Shown: piece by piece, positions 45,778-56,140 of the stretch | Layout of the letters: every line of letters begins with the position of its first letter | How positions within the stretch are numbered: position 1 is the stretch's first letter | From: an uncultured Prevotellaceae bacterium | GTDB lineage: Bacteria > Bacteroidota > Bacteroidia > Bacteroidales > Bacteroidaceae | Direction of reading: 5' to 3' | DNA length: 64,000 nucleotides | NCBI GenBank assembly: GCA_900316975.1 | Contig: ONFA01000005.1 | Span: 660-64,659 of the forward strand | Made by a program: the position numbers and the translations under genes | Notes under the pieces: model-generated | Database searches by the model: none | The model's input: the letters and a program-made list of their open reading frames with translations, nothing else | Told to the model about the DNA's origin: nothing

Positions 45778-45852
45778 TCAAATCTTTCCACTTTGCAGCC
45801 CGCGAAAGTACTCTTCTATCTCGGAGGTGAGAAGAACATAATCATGATACCC
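45778..45852 (-). pseudogene. C-terminal tail of a second ABC-transporter ATPase
   Basis: Translates as GYHDYVLLTSEIEEYFRGLQ then SGKI-stop. The intact ATPase at 46280 ends DYDRDYAMLNSEIEEYFRGQ then QSGKN-stop. The similarity begins abruptly and nothing of the Walker or signature motifs remains. It is a remnant of a paralogous or replaced copy at the right edge of the AT-rich gene block. Confidence 0.75.
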
Positions 45853-46279
45853 AGTTGAAATGCTGTGGCAACAATCTTATAACTTTACTTTTTTCCACTC
45901 ACTCATTCCTCGTCCTCTTTTTCCTTAAATTCTGCAATCCATTCTCGCAATTTCTGTTGAAGCACGGCTTTGTCGGGAAGACAGAGTGCATATTGCTGTG
46001 CATAATCTGTTTAATCCGCTCAATCGTTCCGCAGGAACTTGTTTATATAAAAACATACCCCTTTGGGATGATCAAGCTGATTCAGCAGATTTATGGGATT
46101 TATCTAAATCCCCACACAGGGTTTTACTGGTGAACCCAGATTTTGGGAAGGAGTCTTGAACTCATGCGACAGCGTCATAGTAAATCTATTTCCTTCAGAA
46201 AAGTCCGACGCCGTCGGACTTTTTCCCTGATGTCCTTCTTCTGTCTGTAAAAAGTCCGATGACGTCGGATGAATCTTAC
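45853..46279. repeat. gene-free spacer with two GTCCGAC palindromes
   Basis: AAGTCCGACG-C-CGTCGGACTT (46201-46221) and a degenerate second copy, AGTCCGATGACGTCGGAT (about 46253-46270), lie 51 bp apart just beyond the 3' end of the ABC ATPase gene. The remainder has no supported gene. Confidence 0.55.
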
Positions 46280-47023
46280 TCAGTTCTTTCCGCTTTGCTG
46301 CCCCCGGAAATACTCTTCTATTTCGGAATTCAACATGGCATAATCGCGGTCATAGTCCTTGAGGATGATGCCATGTTCGAGGAGGGTGATGCGTGAACAG
46401 ATGTCGAGGGTATGAGTCAGGTTGTGGGACGACACGATGATGGTGGCTTTTTGTTCCTTGCTGTAGGTCTCCAGCAGGTACTTCATCGCCAACTGTGAGG
46501 TGGGGTCGAGGAAATTGAAAGGTTCGTCGAGTATCAGCAATTTGGGATAGTGCAGCATGGCACCAATGATGCCCACCTTCTGCTTGTTACCCATGGAGAG
46601 ATTGCGTATCAACGTCTTCTGCCCCAATATCTCACCATTCATGAAACCATCGAACTGAAGAAGACGGTCGTGCATGACGGCATCTGAAATGCCCGAAATT
46701 TTGGCAATGAAGCGGAAATATTCCTCTGGGGTCAGATAGTCAATAAGGAAACCTGTATCGACAAAGGCACCTGTGTATGCCTTCCACGCTTCGCTCTTTG
46801 AGGTATCACACGAAACAGGCTGGCCATCCACCACACCATCAATGGTCACACACCCCGTGTCGGCATGCAGCAAGTCGAGGATGATGCGGAACAAAGTGGT
46901 CTTCCCTGCCCCATTATTACCTACAAGTCCAATCGTTTCACCACTATGAATGGCATAGTGGTCAATGTTGAGGGCTTGTTTCTCCCCAAAGGATTTGGTC
47001 AGTTTTTCGATTGTTAAGTTCAT
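46280..47023 (-). CDS. ABC transporter ATP-binding protein
   Basis: 247 aa. Walker A GNNGAGKTT (35-43), Q-loop region DTGFLIDYLTPEEYFRF, signature LSMGNKQKVGI, Walker B LLILDEPFNFLDP, and switch His in IIVSSHNLTHTLD. It energises a transporter whose membrane subunit is most likely the DUF5687 protein encoded 177 bp upstream on the same strand. Substrate unknown. A tail-end duplicate lies 430 bp downstream. Confidence 0.93.
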   Translation of the reverse strand: MNLTIEKLTKSFGEKQALNIDHYAIHSGETIGLVGNNGAGKTTLFRIILDLLHADTGCVTIDGVVDGQPVSCDTSKSEAWKAYTGAFVDTGFLIDYLTPEEYFRFIAKISGISDAVMHDRLLQFDGFMNGEILGQKTLIRNLSMGNKQKVGIIGAMLHYPKLLILDEPFNFLDPTSQLAMKYLLETYSKEQKATIIVSSHNLTHTLDICSRITLLEHGIILKDYDRDYAMLNSEIEEYFRGQQSGKN

Positions 47024-47044
47024 CTTTATATTTTCAATTTAGCC

Positions 47045-47147
47045 ATTTACAATGTACAATTTTTTTTCATTTGGTGATTTAGCAATTTCTGTACAACCTC
47101 TTGGCAAATAAATAACTCAATTGTCAGATAAAATGTACATTGTAAAT
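47045..47147. repeat. inverted-repeat element with TTTACAATGTACA arms (element 5)
   Basis: ATTTACAATGTACA (47045-47058) and its perfect complement (47134-47147), with neighbouring ATTTAGC words. It occupies the gap between the ABC ATPase and DUF5687 genes. Confidence 0.7.
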
Positions 47148-47199
47148 TCTTGGCAGGCCAAGCGTGCTAAAGATACGATAAGTCAAATTGTACATGTTT

Positions 47200-48708
47200 T
47201 TATCTACTGTTCCTGAAGCCGTCCATGTTGGCGTAACGACGTTCCATGAATCGTTTGTATATATTGCGGAGCCAGAACGGATGCAACACCGTCCCGAGCA
47301 ATCCTATCACTATCATTGACATGGCAGCCACCTCATCGTTGAAGAACTGCACCAAAGCATACATGACCAGCATCGGCAAGAACAGGGCAGCACCCGACAT
47401 CAGCATCTGCACCTTCGTGTCCCTTCCCGTCTTTGTCAGTTTTTCATTCAAATGGATGGTGGCATCGTTATACACAGCCAACTGGAAGATGAACGGGAAG
47501 ACTGCCCCCGAAGTGAACAACAGGCATCCCAACGCCGTCAGCCACGAGATTTTTCCCTCCATAATGGGCATAAGCGAGAAGAGCGACGGCACAATCAGCA
47601 TCAAGCACTGGAAGTAGTACTTGGCTTTCAACAACGACAGAACGGTCTCTTTCCGCACCATTAATCCATCAATATAATTTCCCTCGGCACACATCACGGT
47701 GGTCAAAGTCATCACGCCCAGACAGGTGAAGCAATAGACACAAATGAACACACGCATGAAAGGCAAATCATCGTATATGTCGGAGAAGGAGAAGAGACTA
47801 CACAACATCAGCATGCACAAGGAGCCTGTGATGAACTGCTTGCGCACCACCAAATTGCGTATGGTTGATTTCAGTTCCAATTTCAGGTACTCGCCAATCA
47901 CTCCGAATCGGTCAAGGAAGGTCATGTTGTGGCTCTTGAACTGTTTCACCATCTCTGTCTTAGCGATTTCCACATAAATGGCAACCTTTTGCAGACGGAA
48001 ATTGACAAGATACAGCGGCACGACAACCAGGCAAAATATCAACCAGCACAAGGGATTCCACTGGCAAAATCCACGCATCAAGCGAATGGTGCCAGTGAAC
48101 AGCCATTGGTTCTCATCATCATAGAAAATGCCCCAATAAGCCAATGCTGCATAAATCAACAATGGAATGGCAAGATAATGGAAATTGCGGTTGATGAGCG
48201 TGCGCCAAAGCAAATACCAATAACTATTCAGCACATACATAAGCCACCAACCGATGATGAAGCCGAAGAATCCGAGCATCCCATAGAACTGAGGAATGGC
48301 ACGAAGTCCGAATGGCACAAAGAAGAACGCCCAAAAGAGGTTGTAAGGTTGCAAGCCCATCCGCAGCAGGAATGTGTGCAGCAGAAAACCTGTCGGAATG
48401 TTATGGAGTTTGTATTGCTTGATGTTCTGTGCAGGCGTTTCCTGCATGGAGAAACGGGAAAGGAAATCAATGATGAGAAACCAAATCATGCCGCCATCCA
48501 CCCAATCGAACGCCTCCAATGCAGATCCCTCAAAATAAGAATAAGCCGTGAAGCCAAGCATCACCAGATATACAGCCCAAAAGGCAATAAAGATATAACT
48601 CAATATCTTCATTGCCATGTTCTTCTCAAACATCGGATGACGACGTGTCTGTAACCGCTGATTGTGAGAAACGAGTTGATATAATAACCGTACCCTCGAG
48701 AATTCCAT
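47200..48708 (-). CDS. DUF5687-type ABC permease-like membrane protein
   Basis: 502 aa with about 10-12 hydrophobic segments (LSYIFIAFWAVYLVMLGF, FFGFIIGWWLMYVLNSYWY, WLIFCLVVVPLYLVNF, ALFLPMLVMYALVQFF). The C-terminus RYANMDGFRNSR is the RYxxMDGF-like ending of this Bacteroidetes family. Its start codon overlaps the lolA stop by 1 bp (TAATG), so it is translationally coupled. Together with the ATPase downstream it probably forms an exporter, and linkage to LolA hints at envelope lipid or lipoprotein handling (inference). Confidence 0.78.
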   Translation of the reverse strand: MEFSRVRLLYQLVSHNQRLQTRRHPMFEKNMAMKILSYIFIAFWAVYLVMLGFTAYSYFEGSALEAFDWVDGGMIWFLIIDFLSRFSMQETPAQNIKQYKLHNIPTGFLLHTFLLRMGLQPYNLFWAFFFVPFGLRAIPQFYGMLGFFGFIIGWWLMYVLNSYWYLLWRTLINRNFHYLAIPLLIYAALAYWGIFYDDENQWLFTGTIRLMRGFCQWNPLCWLIFCLVVVPLYLVNFRLQKVAIYVEIAKTEMVKQFKSHNMTFLDRFGVIGEYLKLELKSTIRNLVVRKQFITGSLCMLMLCSLFSFSDIYDDLPFMRVFICVYCFTCLGVMTLTTVMCAEGNYIDGLMVRKETVLSLLKAKYYFQCLMLIVPSLFSLMPIMEGKISWLTALGCLLFTSGAVFPFIFQLAVYNDATIHLNEKLTKTGRDTKVQMLMSGAALFLPMLVMYALVQFFNDEVAAMSMIVIGLLGTVLHPFWLRNIYKRFMERRYANMDGFRNSR

Positions 48709-49310
48709 TATCTCAGGTCCACTATTTCTGCATCAGGATAATTCTTCTTGTTGAATTGGAAGGTCGAATCCTTGTATTTTTGGTTTTTCAGGAATGAATT
48801 GCAACGAATTGTCGTCACAGCACCTTTCGACGACGTCATCTTGATGAACGTCGGATACTGCGTCGATTTGTTGATGCGCACCACCACATTCGTGTATGGA
48901 CTTCCGCTTTTGCCTGTCAGCAACACCTCATGCTCCTTGGCTGTTCCCTTACCCATCTTGACTGTATAGCCTTTCTTGTAGAACGAGAGGAAAGCATACG
49001 GATTCATCTTCGCCACAGCATCGGCTGAGGGATTGGTCACATTTACCTCCTCATTCGCCTTCACATACGTCCACATCGTCTTGCCATCAAACCAAGTGAT
49101 GCTACCGCCAACATTCACTACAAACTTCTGACGCTGCAACTTAATGTATCCCGCCGAAGCACCACCATCCACCTCCAACGTGAAGCCAATCTTCACATTA
49201 CCCGCTGCCCGCAACGTGGCAGCCGACTTATCCAACACACTCGTCGCATTCTGTGCATGAAGCAGCACTGCAACGAGAAGAGCCGTCCATATCAAGAAAA
49301 TTCGTCTCAT
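48708..49310 (-). CDS. lolA: LolA-like outer-membrane lipoprotein carrier protein
   Basis: 200 aa with signal peptide MRRIFLIWTALLVAVLLHAQ. The LolA/LolB half-barrel pattern is visible: VKIGFTLEVDGGASAGYIKL, QRQKFVVNVGGSITWFDGKT and MWTYVKANEEVNVTNP. It carries lipoproteins across the periplasm in the Lol pathway. ftsK lies 33 bp upstream on the same strand, an order I recall from other Bacteroidetes. The 1-bp overlap with the DUF5687 gene suggests co-translation. Confidence 0.88.
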   Translation of the reverse strand: MRRIFLIWTALLVAVLLHAQNATSVLDKSAATLRAAGNVKIGFTLEVDGGASAGYIKLQRQKFVVNVGGSITWFDGKTMWTYVKANEEVNVTNPSADAVAKMNPYAFLSFYKKGYTVKMGKGTAKEHEVLLTGKSGSPYTNVVVRINKSTQYPTFIKMTSSKGAVTTIRCNSFLKNQKYKDSTFQFNKKNYPDAEIVDLR

Positions 49311-49343
49311 GTTTCTTCCTATCCTAAAAAATTCAAGTTTCTT

Positions 49344-51905
49344 CTATCCAAGCGTGTTCAAAAGGCCTTCCAAGGTGATGGGATCCTTAATCAGCACCTC
49401 GCGAGGTTTGCTGCCCACCTGTGGACCTACCACACCCATCTTTTCCAATTGATCCATGATTTTACCCGCACGGTTGTATCCAATCGAGTAGTTACGCTGA
49501 ATCATCGACGTGGAACCACTCTGATTGTTCACCACAAACTTGGCCACCTCGGGGAACATCGGATCAAGGTGTCCCTTATCTACCGTACCCATGCCACCGC
49601 CACCTTCACCATCAGAGTCTGCAACCTCAGGCAGATACATCGGATGCAAGAACGACTGCTGGCTAGCAATGTAACTACAAATGTCGTTCACCTCTGGCGT
49701 GTCCACAAAGGCGCATTGTACACGCACAGGTTCCGCGCTTCCCAGATACAGCATATCACCTTTACCAATCAGTTGATTTGCCCCGGAACGGTCGAGAATC
49801 ACACGGGAGTCCATCATCGAACTCACCTTGAAGGCTATTCTCGTCGGGAAGTTCGCCTTGATAGCACCACTGATGATGCTTGCCTGAGGACGCTGGGTAG
49901 CAATAATCATGTGGATACCCACGGCACGAGCCAACTGAGCAATACGGCAAATAGGCAATTCAACTTCCTTGCCAGCCGTCATGATGAGGTCACCAAACTC
50001 ATCCACAATCACCACGATGTAAGGCATATACTCATGACCGTGTTCTGGATTCAGTTTGCGGCTCTTGAACATCTCGTTATATTCCTTAATGGTCCTTGCA
50101 TGTGCACGTTTCAAAAGATCATATCGCGTATCCATCAACGCACACAATGAGTTCAAAGTCTTCACCACTTTCTGAACATCCGTGATAATGCAGTCCTCCT
50201 CGTCCTCCAAACGTGCCAAGAAGTGATTCTCAATCGGGCTGTAGATGCTGAACTCCACCTTTTTCGGGTCAACCATCACAATTTTCAACTCTGACGGATG
50301 CTTCTTGTAGAGCAGCGAAGTGACAATGGCATTCAAACCCACAGACTTACCCTGACCAGTAGCACCTGCCACCAACAGGTGAGGCGCCTTTGCCAAATCA
50401 AACATGAACACCTCATTACTAATTGTCTTACCAATAGCACAAGGCAATTCCATCTTGCTCTCCTGATACACTCGGCTGTTGATGACGCTTTCCATCGACA
50501 CGATGCACTTCTTCTTGTTTGGCACCTCAATACCAATCGTGCCCTTGCCTGGAATTGGTGCTATGATACGGATACCCTCTGCTGCCAATGACAAAGCGAT
50601 GTCATCCTCCAAGTTACGAATCTTACTGATACGTGTTCCTTCTGAAGGTACAATCTCATACAGCGTGATGGTAGGACCGATCGTCGCCTTGATGCTGGCA
50701 ATCTCCACACCAAACTGTCTCAGCACATGAATGATGCGTTCCTTATTGGCATTCTGCTCAATCATGTCAATCTGCGGGCCTTGATTGTCAGCCTTCCGCA
50801 AGAGATTCAGCGTCGGATACTTATAATGTTCCAAATCCAACTTTGGGTCATACGGCGTATTGATGTCACCACGCAAAATAGTTCCGTTTCCCATCTCTGT
50901 CTCCTTCGCCTCAATAGACATTCCTGCATTGTCTTTCGCCGACACCTCCTTCGGGTCAATGTCCACCACATCACCTTCCACGTCCGTTTCCTCCTCATCC
51001 ATTGCCTGCTGCCCCTTTCCTGTGGCATCGTCAACACTCACATCATCAAACTCCACTACATTCGTTGCTTCATCATCCGCCCCATTCGACGCCTGCTCTA
51101 TCATATCGTCCGTGAAAGCATCCTTGTTGTTAATGGCATCCACATCTATGCCATCCACCTCATCTCTGTCCTCGTCTTCATCTCCAATCTCTTCATCATC
51201 TCCGCCTCTATTCACAAAACGCTTCAGTCGTTCCGGATTCACCTTTTTCAATAGGTTCAGACGGAACATATTTCGGATGATCTCAATTGTCTTTGCACTC
51301 AAGTAGATAAGATACAACACCGCTGTTATCACCAACACCGCCAGCAAGCCTGGCTTACCCACCAACTGCGTGATGAAATTCACCACCTGAATGCCGTGAT
51401 TGCCGCCCAACTTCACGAAGGAGCCTTCAAAGTATGGGAACAAATCGGCAAACGCAGCCAAGAACACGCTCGTCCACAGCATCAGCACCGTAAACAAGAT
51501 GAATTTCCTCACCAACGTAAATTTATAGATGCGCATCATCCTCAATGCCAAAATCACCAAGTAAGGAGGAATGATGAACGAAGCCAATCCGAACAAATCA
51601 TTCAAGAAGAAAAACGCCACGAATGCTCCCCACGAGCCGCATACATTCTTGTAACGCAATCCCTCGTTCATCGGGTCGGTATGGTTTTCCAACAAACTGT
51701 AGTCGGCCGCGCCCGTAAAGAGATAAGAGACGAAAGCCCCCAACATGAAGAGTGCGGCAATACCTATCAGCAATCCCACACAAAAGGAGAACGTCTCCCA
51801 CTTACCAAAGCCGATGAAAAAATCGCTCGCCGACAACTTTTCCTTCTGAGCCGCAGCGTATTTGTTGTTCTTCTTATTTTTAGATTTCGTCTTATGATTT
51901 GCCAT
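49344..51905 (-). CDS. ftsK: FtsK/SpoIIIE-type DNA translocase
   Basis: 853 aa from MANHKTKSKNKKNNKYAAAQ. Four N-terminal membrane segments (about 40-190) anchor it at the septum. An acidic linker (about 230-330, with EEIGDEDEDRDEVDGIDVD) follows. The RecA-like motor has Walker A GATGQGKSVGLNA, Walker B YIVVIVDEFGDL, and MIIATQRPQASIISGAIKAN. A C-terminal winged-helix gamma domain (STSMIQRNYSIGYNRAGKIM) reads KOPS-type DNA polarity sequences. It moves chromosome ends across the closing septum and activates dif recombination. Start choice follows conserved length and the promoter at 51986. Confidence 0.96.
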   Translation of the reverse strand: MANHKTKSKNKKNNKYAAAQKEKLSASDFFIGFGKWETFSFCVGLLIGIAALFMLGAFVSYLFTGAADYSLLENHTDPMNEGLRYKNVCGSWGAFVAFFFLNDLFGLASFIIPPYLVILALRMMRIYKFTLVRKFILFTVLMLWTSVFLAAFADLFPYFEGSFVKLGGNHGIQVVNFITQLVGKPGLLAVLVITAVLYLIYLSAKTIEIIRNMFRLNLLKKVNPERLKRFVNRGGDDEEIGDEDEDRDEVDGIDVDAINNKDAFTDDMIEQASNGADDEATNVVEFDDVSVDDATGKGQQAMDEEETDVEGDVVDIDPKEVSAKDNAGMSIEAKETEMGNGTILRGDINTPYDPKLDLEHYKYPTLNLLRKADNQGPQIDMIEQNANKERIIHVLRQFGVEIASIKATIGPTITLYEIVPSEGTRISKIRNLEDDIALSLAAEGIRIIAPIPGKGTIGIEVPNKKKCIVSMESVINSRVYQESKMELPCAIGKTISNEVFMFDLAKAPHLLVAGATGQGKSVGLNAIVTSLLYKKHPSELKIVMVDPKKVEFSIYSPIENHFLARLEDEEDCIITDVQKVVKTLNSLCALMDTRYDLLKRAHARTIKEYNEMFKSRKLNPEHGHEYMPYIVVIVDEFGDLIMTAGKEVELPICRIAQLARAVGIHMIIATQRPQASIISGAIKANFPTRIAFKVSSMMDSRVILDRSGANQLIGKGDMLYLGSAEPVRVQCAFVDTPEVNDICSYIASQQSFLHPMYLPEVADSDGEGGGGMGTVDKGHLDPMFPEVAKFVVNNQSGSTSMIQRNYSIGYNRAGKIMDQLEKMGVVGPQVGSKPREVLIKDPITLEGLLNTLG

Positions 51906-51985
51906 CTTCCAATTCAAAAAAAACGTCAATTGTACAATTTCTCAGTCCTTCAATTTTCCAAAGTGTTATCAATTAGAAAGATGTG

Positions 51986-52016
51986 CAAAGATAGCACAAA
52001 TCCATTATAACACAAA
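51986..52016 (-). promoter_or_regulatory. promoter of ftsK-lolA
   Basis: Minus strand TTTG (52013-52016), 19 bp, TATCTTTG (51986-51993). The leader is about 75 nt. Confidence 0.75.
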
Positions 52017-52181
52017 ACAAAACCATAAAAAACTCATTTTTTTTCGGCACACACTCACGAAACCCCGTTTTTTTGCCCTCACAACCTTTTTCTCTAAAAG
52101 TTGAAAAGAAAAAAACGAGTTCCACCATCTATGGACCTCGTTTTACGACAAATTCTTTCAAAAAAAATTCCTTTTAAGAAA

Positions 52182-53426
52182 TCACTTGTATTTCTCCAAC
52201 GCCCGGAGCGCTTTGCCGCGATTGAGTTTGAAGTAGGTTTCACGGAGACCTTCAAGCCAAAGAGTCGTGTTGGCTTCGTCAAACTTTCGCGATTGTTCAA
52301 ATGCGTCGCATGCTTGACGGTAGAATTGCGTGATGGTGCTCTTCTGTTTAGTATAGGAGGGGTCGAACAATGGAAGATTGAAGTTCTCGTATGCGACATG
52401 GGCTTGATAAAGATAGATGCTACCGATGGATGCCCATGCTTCGGCATCGTCTGCTTTGATACCAACACATTGTTGGAAGGATTGGAGGGCATCGTTGTAG
52501 CGGTTAAGCATAACGAGTTCAGTACCTGCCATATACCAATAGTCACGTTGCTGAGGATTGAGCGAAGTCATGCGTTGCACCTTCTCAAGAGCCTTCTCGT
52601 ATTGCCCATGGTCGTTATAGTATTTGACAAGCGTGACAAAGAAGTATTCCACCAAAGGATAAGCCTGAAAACCTTGTTCGAGGAATTGCACCATTTGGGC
52701 AGTATCTGTCAGTTCTACAGCCGTTTTGGCGCCTATCTCAAGCAACTGAGGACGCAAGTTCTCATCTTTTAGACTTTCAGGAAGATAAACCATTACTTCT
52801 GGATAATTGCTTGAACCGTATGCACTCAAAGCAGAAAGAACTGACACGTCCACCAAATCATCGGGATCAGAAAGGATAGAATTACCCTTTGCATCAATAA
52901 AGAAAGGCGCCGATTTTGTCTTTATATACATGTCAAAAAATCGGAAGGCATCAGCATAGGATTTTTTCTTGTAATAGTACTTGCCTGCATTGAGCAGATT
53001 CTTCCGATAAGGAAGCAAGGTTTGCCCCACCCCGCCACGCAGTTTAGGAACGGCTTTTTTACCTTCCGACTGCCGCATTGCAAGAATCTGCTGCTCGGCA
53101 CTGTCACACTGCAATCCTGTCGTGTAAAGTTCATACATGTAATTGAAGAAACTGACGGTGTCAGGCTTGGAGTTCAAGTAGATTTTCCGATTCTCCGCCC
53201 CAATGAGTTCGGTGAGGGCATCGATTTTGTATCGATAGAGTTGCGCATCAGCGGCTGCTTCGGGGTGCTGACGCATCGCATCAATAAGCACCTGCCGCGC
53301 CTGCGTGAAGTTTTTTTCCTTCATGCAGGTGCGGTAGGATCTTACAACGCCAGATCGCTTGTATGTCTGAGCGTGTGAAACTAAAAACGAAAAACTAAAA
53401 ACTAAAAGTAAAAGAATCTTTTTCAT
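52182..53426 (-). CDS. exported tetratricopeptide-repeat protein
   Basis: 414 aa, signal peptide MKKILLLLVFSFSFLVSHAQ. TPR-like helices run throughout (YKRSGVVRSYRTCMKEKNF, LLNAGKYYYKKKSYADAFRF, FFVTLVKYYNDHGQYEKALE, WASIGSIYLYQAHVAYE). Periplasmic protein-protein scaffold; no enzyme motif. The signal-peptide codons coincide with an AACTAAAAACTAAAAGT-type repeat also found in the arms of element 1. The gene precedes the glycogen genes' 3' end but is probably transcribed independently. Confidence 0.75.
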   Translation of the reverse strand: MKKILLLLVFSFSFLVSHAQTYKRSGVVRSYRTCMKEKNFTQARQVLIDAMRQHPEAAADAQLYRYKIDALTELIGAENRKIYLNSKPDTVSFFNYMYELYTTGLQCDSAEQQILAMRQSEGKKAVPKLRGGVGQTLLPYRKNLLNAGKYYYKKKSYADAFRFFDMYIKTKSAPFFIDAKGNSILSDPDDLVDVSVLSALSAYGSSNYPEVMVYLPESLKDENLRPQLLEIGAKTAVELTDTAQMVQFLEQGFQAYPLVEYFFVTLVKYYNDHGQYEKALEKVQRMTSLNPQQRDYWYMAGTELVMLNRYNDALQSFQQCVGIKADDAEAWASIGSIYLYQAHVAYENFNLPLFDPSYTKQKSTITQFYRQACDAFEQSRKFDEANTTLWLEGLRETYFKLNRGKALRALEKYK

Positions 53427-53439
53427 GTCATGCCGGGAA

Positions 53440-53504
53440 ACTAAAAGTTAAAAGTCCAATAGTACCTTCCGAGCAATCAGGAACTTTCACTTTTAACTTT
53501 TAGT
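53440..53504. repeat. inverted-repeat element with ACTAAAAGT arms (element 3)
   Basis: ACTAAAAGTTAAAAGT (53440-53455) and its perfect complement (53489-53504) around a 33-bp core containing CCTTCC. Same word family as element 1. It lies between glgP and the TPR gene. Confidence 0.75.
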
Positions 53505-53523
53505 CTTTAGTTTCTGGAATCAA

Positions 53524-56091
53524 TCAGTTGAACCACTTCACGTAGCAGAAGTCCTGACGGTGAGGCAGATCTGCATTTTTGGGGTACATACGGTATGCCA
53601 CCTTGAAACTGCCAGCAGTTGGGATGACATGAGTACCCTCAAAGGTGTAGAGATTGCCGTCGCGCTTGGTCACTTTGAGCGGTTCAACCTGGCTGATGTG
53701 CTCACGACCATCTTCGTCACGATAGATAGTGACGAGTTCCAAGCCAATTGCATCGTCAAGACCTTGCTCATCAATGACATACTTAACATTATATTTCTTG
53801 CCAGAAAGCACATCACCCTTCAGCATGTCTTCCTCCTTCTCGTAAGAAACGACATGGATGGAATCCCAACGAGAAGCCACAAGTTCCTTCCATGCTGCGA
53901 TGTCCTTTGCCTTTTTGAAGTTATCGGCAAAAAGCACCTTGCGACGCTCTGCCAATGGGCAGTAAAACTTGGTGAAGTAATCGTCGAGTTGACGTTTCAT
54001 GGTGTAGTGAGGAGCAATCTGTGCAATAGAGTTCTTGACCGTCTGAATCCAGCCTTCGGAATAGCCCTTGGAATTGCGGGCATAATAAAGAGGCAGGATT
54101 TCGTTCTCAAGCAGCGAGTAGATGGTGGCTGCATCAAGTTGGTCTTGCTGTTCCTGATTCTGGAAAGTACGCTTTTCCGTGAGTGCCCATCCTGCGCCCT
54201 CGCGGTAACCCTCGAGCCACCAACCGTCGAGCACGGAAAGGTTGACCACACCATTCATGAGTGCCTTCTCGCCAGATGTACCAGAAGCCTCCAATGGACG
54301 TGTCGGAGTGTTCATCCAGATATCCACGCCCGTCACAAGACGGCGAGCCAACTTCATGTCGTAGTTTTCCAGGAAGATAATCTTACCCAAGAACTCTGGA
54401 CGACGGCTAATCTCATAAATCTTCTTGATGAGTCCCTGGCCTGCACCGTCGGCAGGGTGAGCCTTACCAGCAAAGAGGAACTGCACTGGATAGTTCGGAT
54501 TGTTCACAATCTTAGCCAAGCGGTCAAGGTCGCTGAAGAGAAGGTGAGCACGCTTGTAGGTGGCAAAACGACGAGCAAAACCGATGGTCAATGCGTTAGG
54601 ATTGATTTTGTCCACAATCGACACAATGCGAGATGGGTCGCCCTGATGCTTCAGCCAATCCTCCTTGAATGCCTTCTTGATGTACTCAATAAGTTTTGCC
54701 TTCAAAGCCAGACGGGTGTTCCAGATTTCCTGATCAGGCACATTGTAGATAGCCTCCCAAATCTTCTCGTTCGACTGGTCGGAAAGGAAAGACTTGTCGA
54801 AATTCTTGGCATAAACACTCTTCCACTCAGAAGCCGTCCATGTTGGCATGTGAACACCATTGGTCACATAACCCACATTGGCAAGTTCCTCTGGGAAGTA
54901 GCCTTTCCAGATACCGTTGAACATATCCTTAGACACCTTGCCGTGCAGCCAACTTACGCCATTCACCCACGAAGAGGTGTTGCAAGCGAAAGTGGACATA
55001 CAGAAGCGTTCGCCCTTGTCATCGGGGTTCACACGCCCCATGCCCATAAAGTCGTCCCAACTGATGCCCAGTTTCTCAGGATACTGACCCATGTACTTAC
55101 CGAAGAGAGCCTCGTCGAAATAGTCATGACCAGCAGGCACAGGAGTGTGTACGGTGTAGAGAGAAGAAGTACGGACAGCTTCAAGTGATTCGTTGAAAGT
55201 CAATCCACTCTCCACATATTCAACCAAACGCTGCACATTAGCAAGGGCAGCATGCCCCTCGTTGCAGTGGATGATGTCCTTTTTGATGCCCAGTTTATTG
55301 AGCAGCAAGATACCACCGATTCCGAGCAGGATTTCCTGCTTCAGACGGTTCTCCCAGTCGCCGCCATAGAGTGCATGAGTGATGGAGCGGTCATATTCAG
55401 AGTTCATGTCGTTGTCGGTGTCAAGCAAATAGAGTTTCACACGCCCCACATTCACACGCCAAACGAGTGCATGAACAGTATAGTTGTTATAAGGGACATC
55501 AATGACTACCTGATTGCCGTTAGCGTCCAATTCACGTTCGATTGGCAGCGTTGGAAACACCTGAGCCTCATAATTTGCTACCTGCTGACCTTCCATCGAA
55601 AGTGTCTGGGTGAAGTAACCATAACGATACAGGAAACCGACAGCGCAGAAGTCGATGTTGGAGTCTGACGCCTCCTTCACATAGTCACCAGCCAAGATGC
55701 CCAAACCGCCTGAATAAATTTTCAGTACATGGCTCAAGCCATACTCCATACAAAGGTAAGCAACCGATGGACGCTTCTTGTCAGGTTTCACATCCATGTA
55801 GGCGCGGAACTCCTTATATACCTTGTTGATGCGCTCAACTATCTTCTTGTCAGAAGCCAATTCTTCCAGTTTTTCATAGTTCATTCTGCCAAGGAAAAGA
55901 ACGGGGTTCTGCTGAACATCATGCCAAAGTTTGGTGTCCATATCATTGAAGATATGACCCACTTCATTGTTCCATGACCACCACATGTTGTGAGCAATCT
56001 CGTTCAGCGGCTCAAGTGCTGCTGGAACCGACGACCTCACGCTAATCTCGCGCCAATTTGGTATATTGGCGTTGCTTGCTTGAATTCTCAT
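53524..56091 (-). CDS. glgP: alpha-glucan (glycogen) phosphorylase
   Basis: 855 aa from [20 protein letters not shown], the bacterial/archaeal long-type alpha-glucan phosphorylase with an N-terminal DUF3417-like region ([19 protein letters not shown]). GT35 core: [57 protein letters not shown] PLP site (the PLP lysine is in [11 protein letters not shown]). It phosphorolyses glycogen or maltodextrin to glucose-1-phosphate in the cytosol. It follows glycogen synthase with a 49-bp gap on the same strand, so storage and mobilisation share a transcript. Confidence 0.94.
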   Translation of the reverse strand: MRIQASNANIPNWREISVRSSVPAALEPLNEIAHNMWWSWNNEVGHIFNDMDTKLWHDVQQNPVLFLGRMNYEKLEELASDKKIVERINKVYKEFRAYMDVKPDKKRPSVAYLCMEYGLSHVLKIYSGGLGILAGDYVKEASDSNIDFCAVGFLYRYGYFTQTLSMEGQQVANYEAQVFPTLPIERELDANGNQVVIDVPYNNYTVHALVWRVNVGRVKLYLLDTDNDMNSEYDRSITHALYGGDWENRLKQEILLGIGGILLLNKLGIKKDIIHCNEGHAALANVQRLVEYVESGLTFNESLEAVRTSSLYTVHTPVPAGHDYFDEALFGKYMGQYPEKLGISWDDFMGMGRVNPDDKGERFCMSTFACNTSSWVNGVSWLHGKVSKDMFNGIWKGYFPEELANVGYVTNGVHMPTWTASEWKSVYAKNFDKSFLSDQSNEKIWEAIYNVPDQEIWNTRLALKAKLIEYIKKAFKEDWLKHQGDPSRIVSIVDKINPNALTIGFARRFATYKRAHLLFSDLDRLAKIVNNPNYPVQFLFAGKAHPADGAGQGLIKKIYEISRRPEFLGKIIFLENYDMKLARRLVTGVDIWMNTPTRPLEASGTSGEKALMNGVVNLSVLDGWWLEGYREGAGWALTEKRTFQNQEQQDQLDAATIYSLLENEILPLYYARNSKGYSEGWIQTVKNSIAQIAPHYTMKRQLDDYFTKFYCPLAERRKVLFADNFKKAKDIAAWKELVASRWDSIHVVSYEKEEDMLKGDVLSGKKYNVKYVIDEQGLDDAIGLELVTIYRDEDGREHISQVEPLKVTKRDGNLYTFEGTHVIPTAGSFKVAYRMYPKNADLPHRQDFCYVKWFN

Positions 56092-56140
56092 AGTTTTATA
56101 AATTGGTTTTACTGTTTCTTTTAAAATCACACATTATTAT

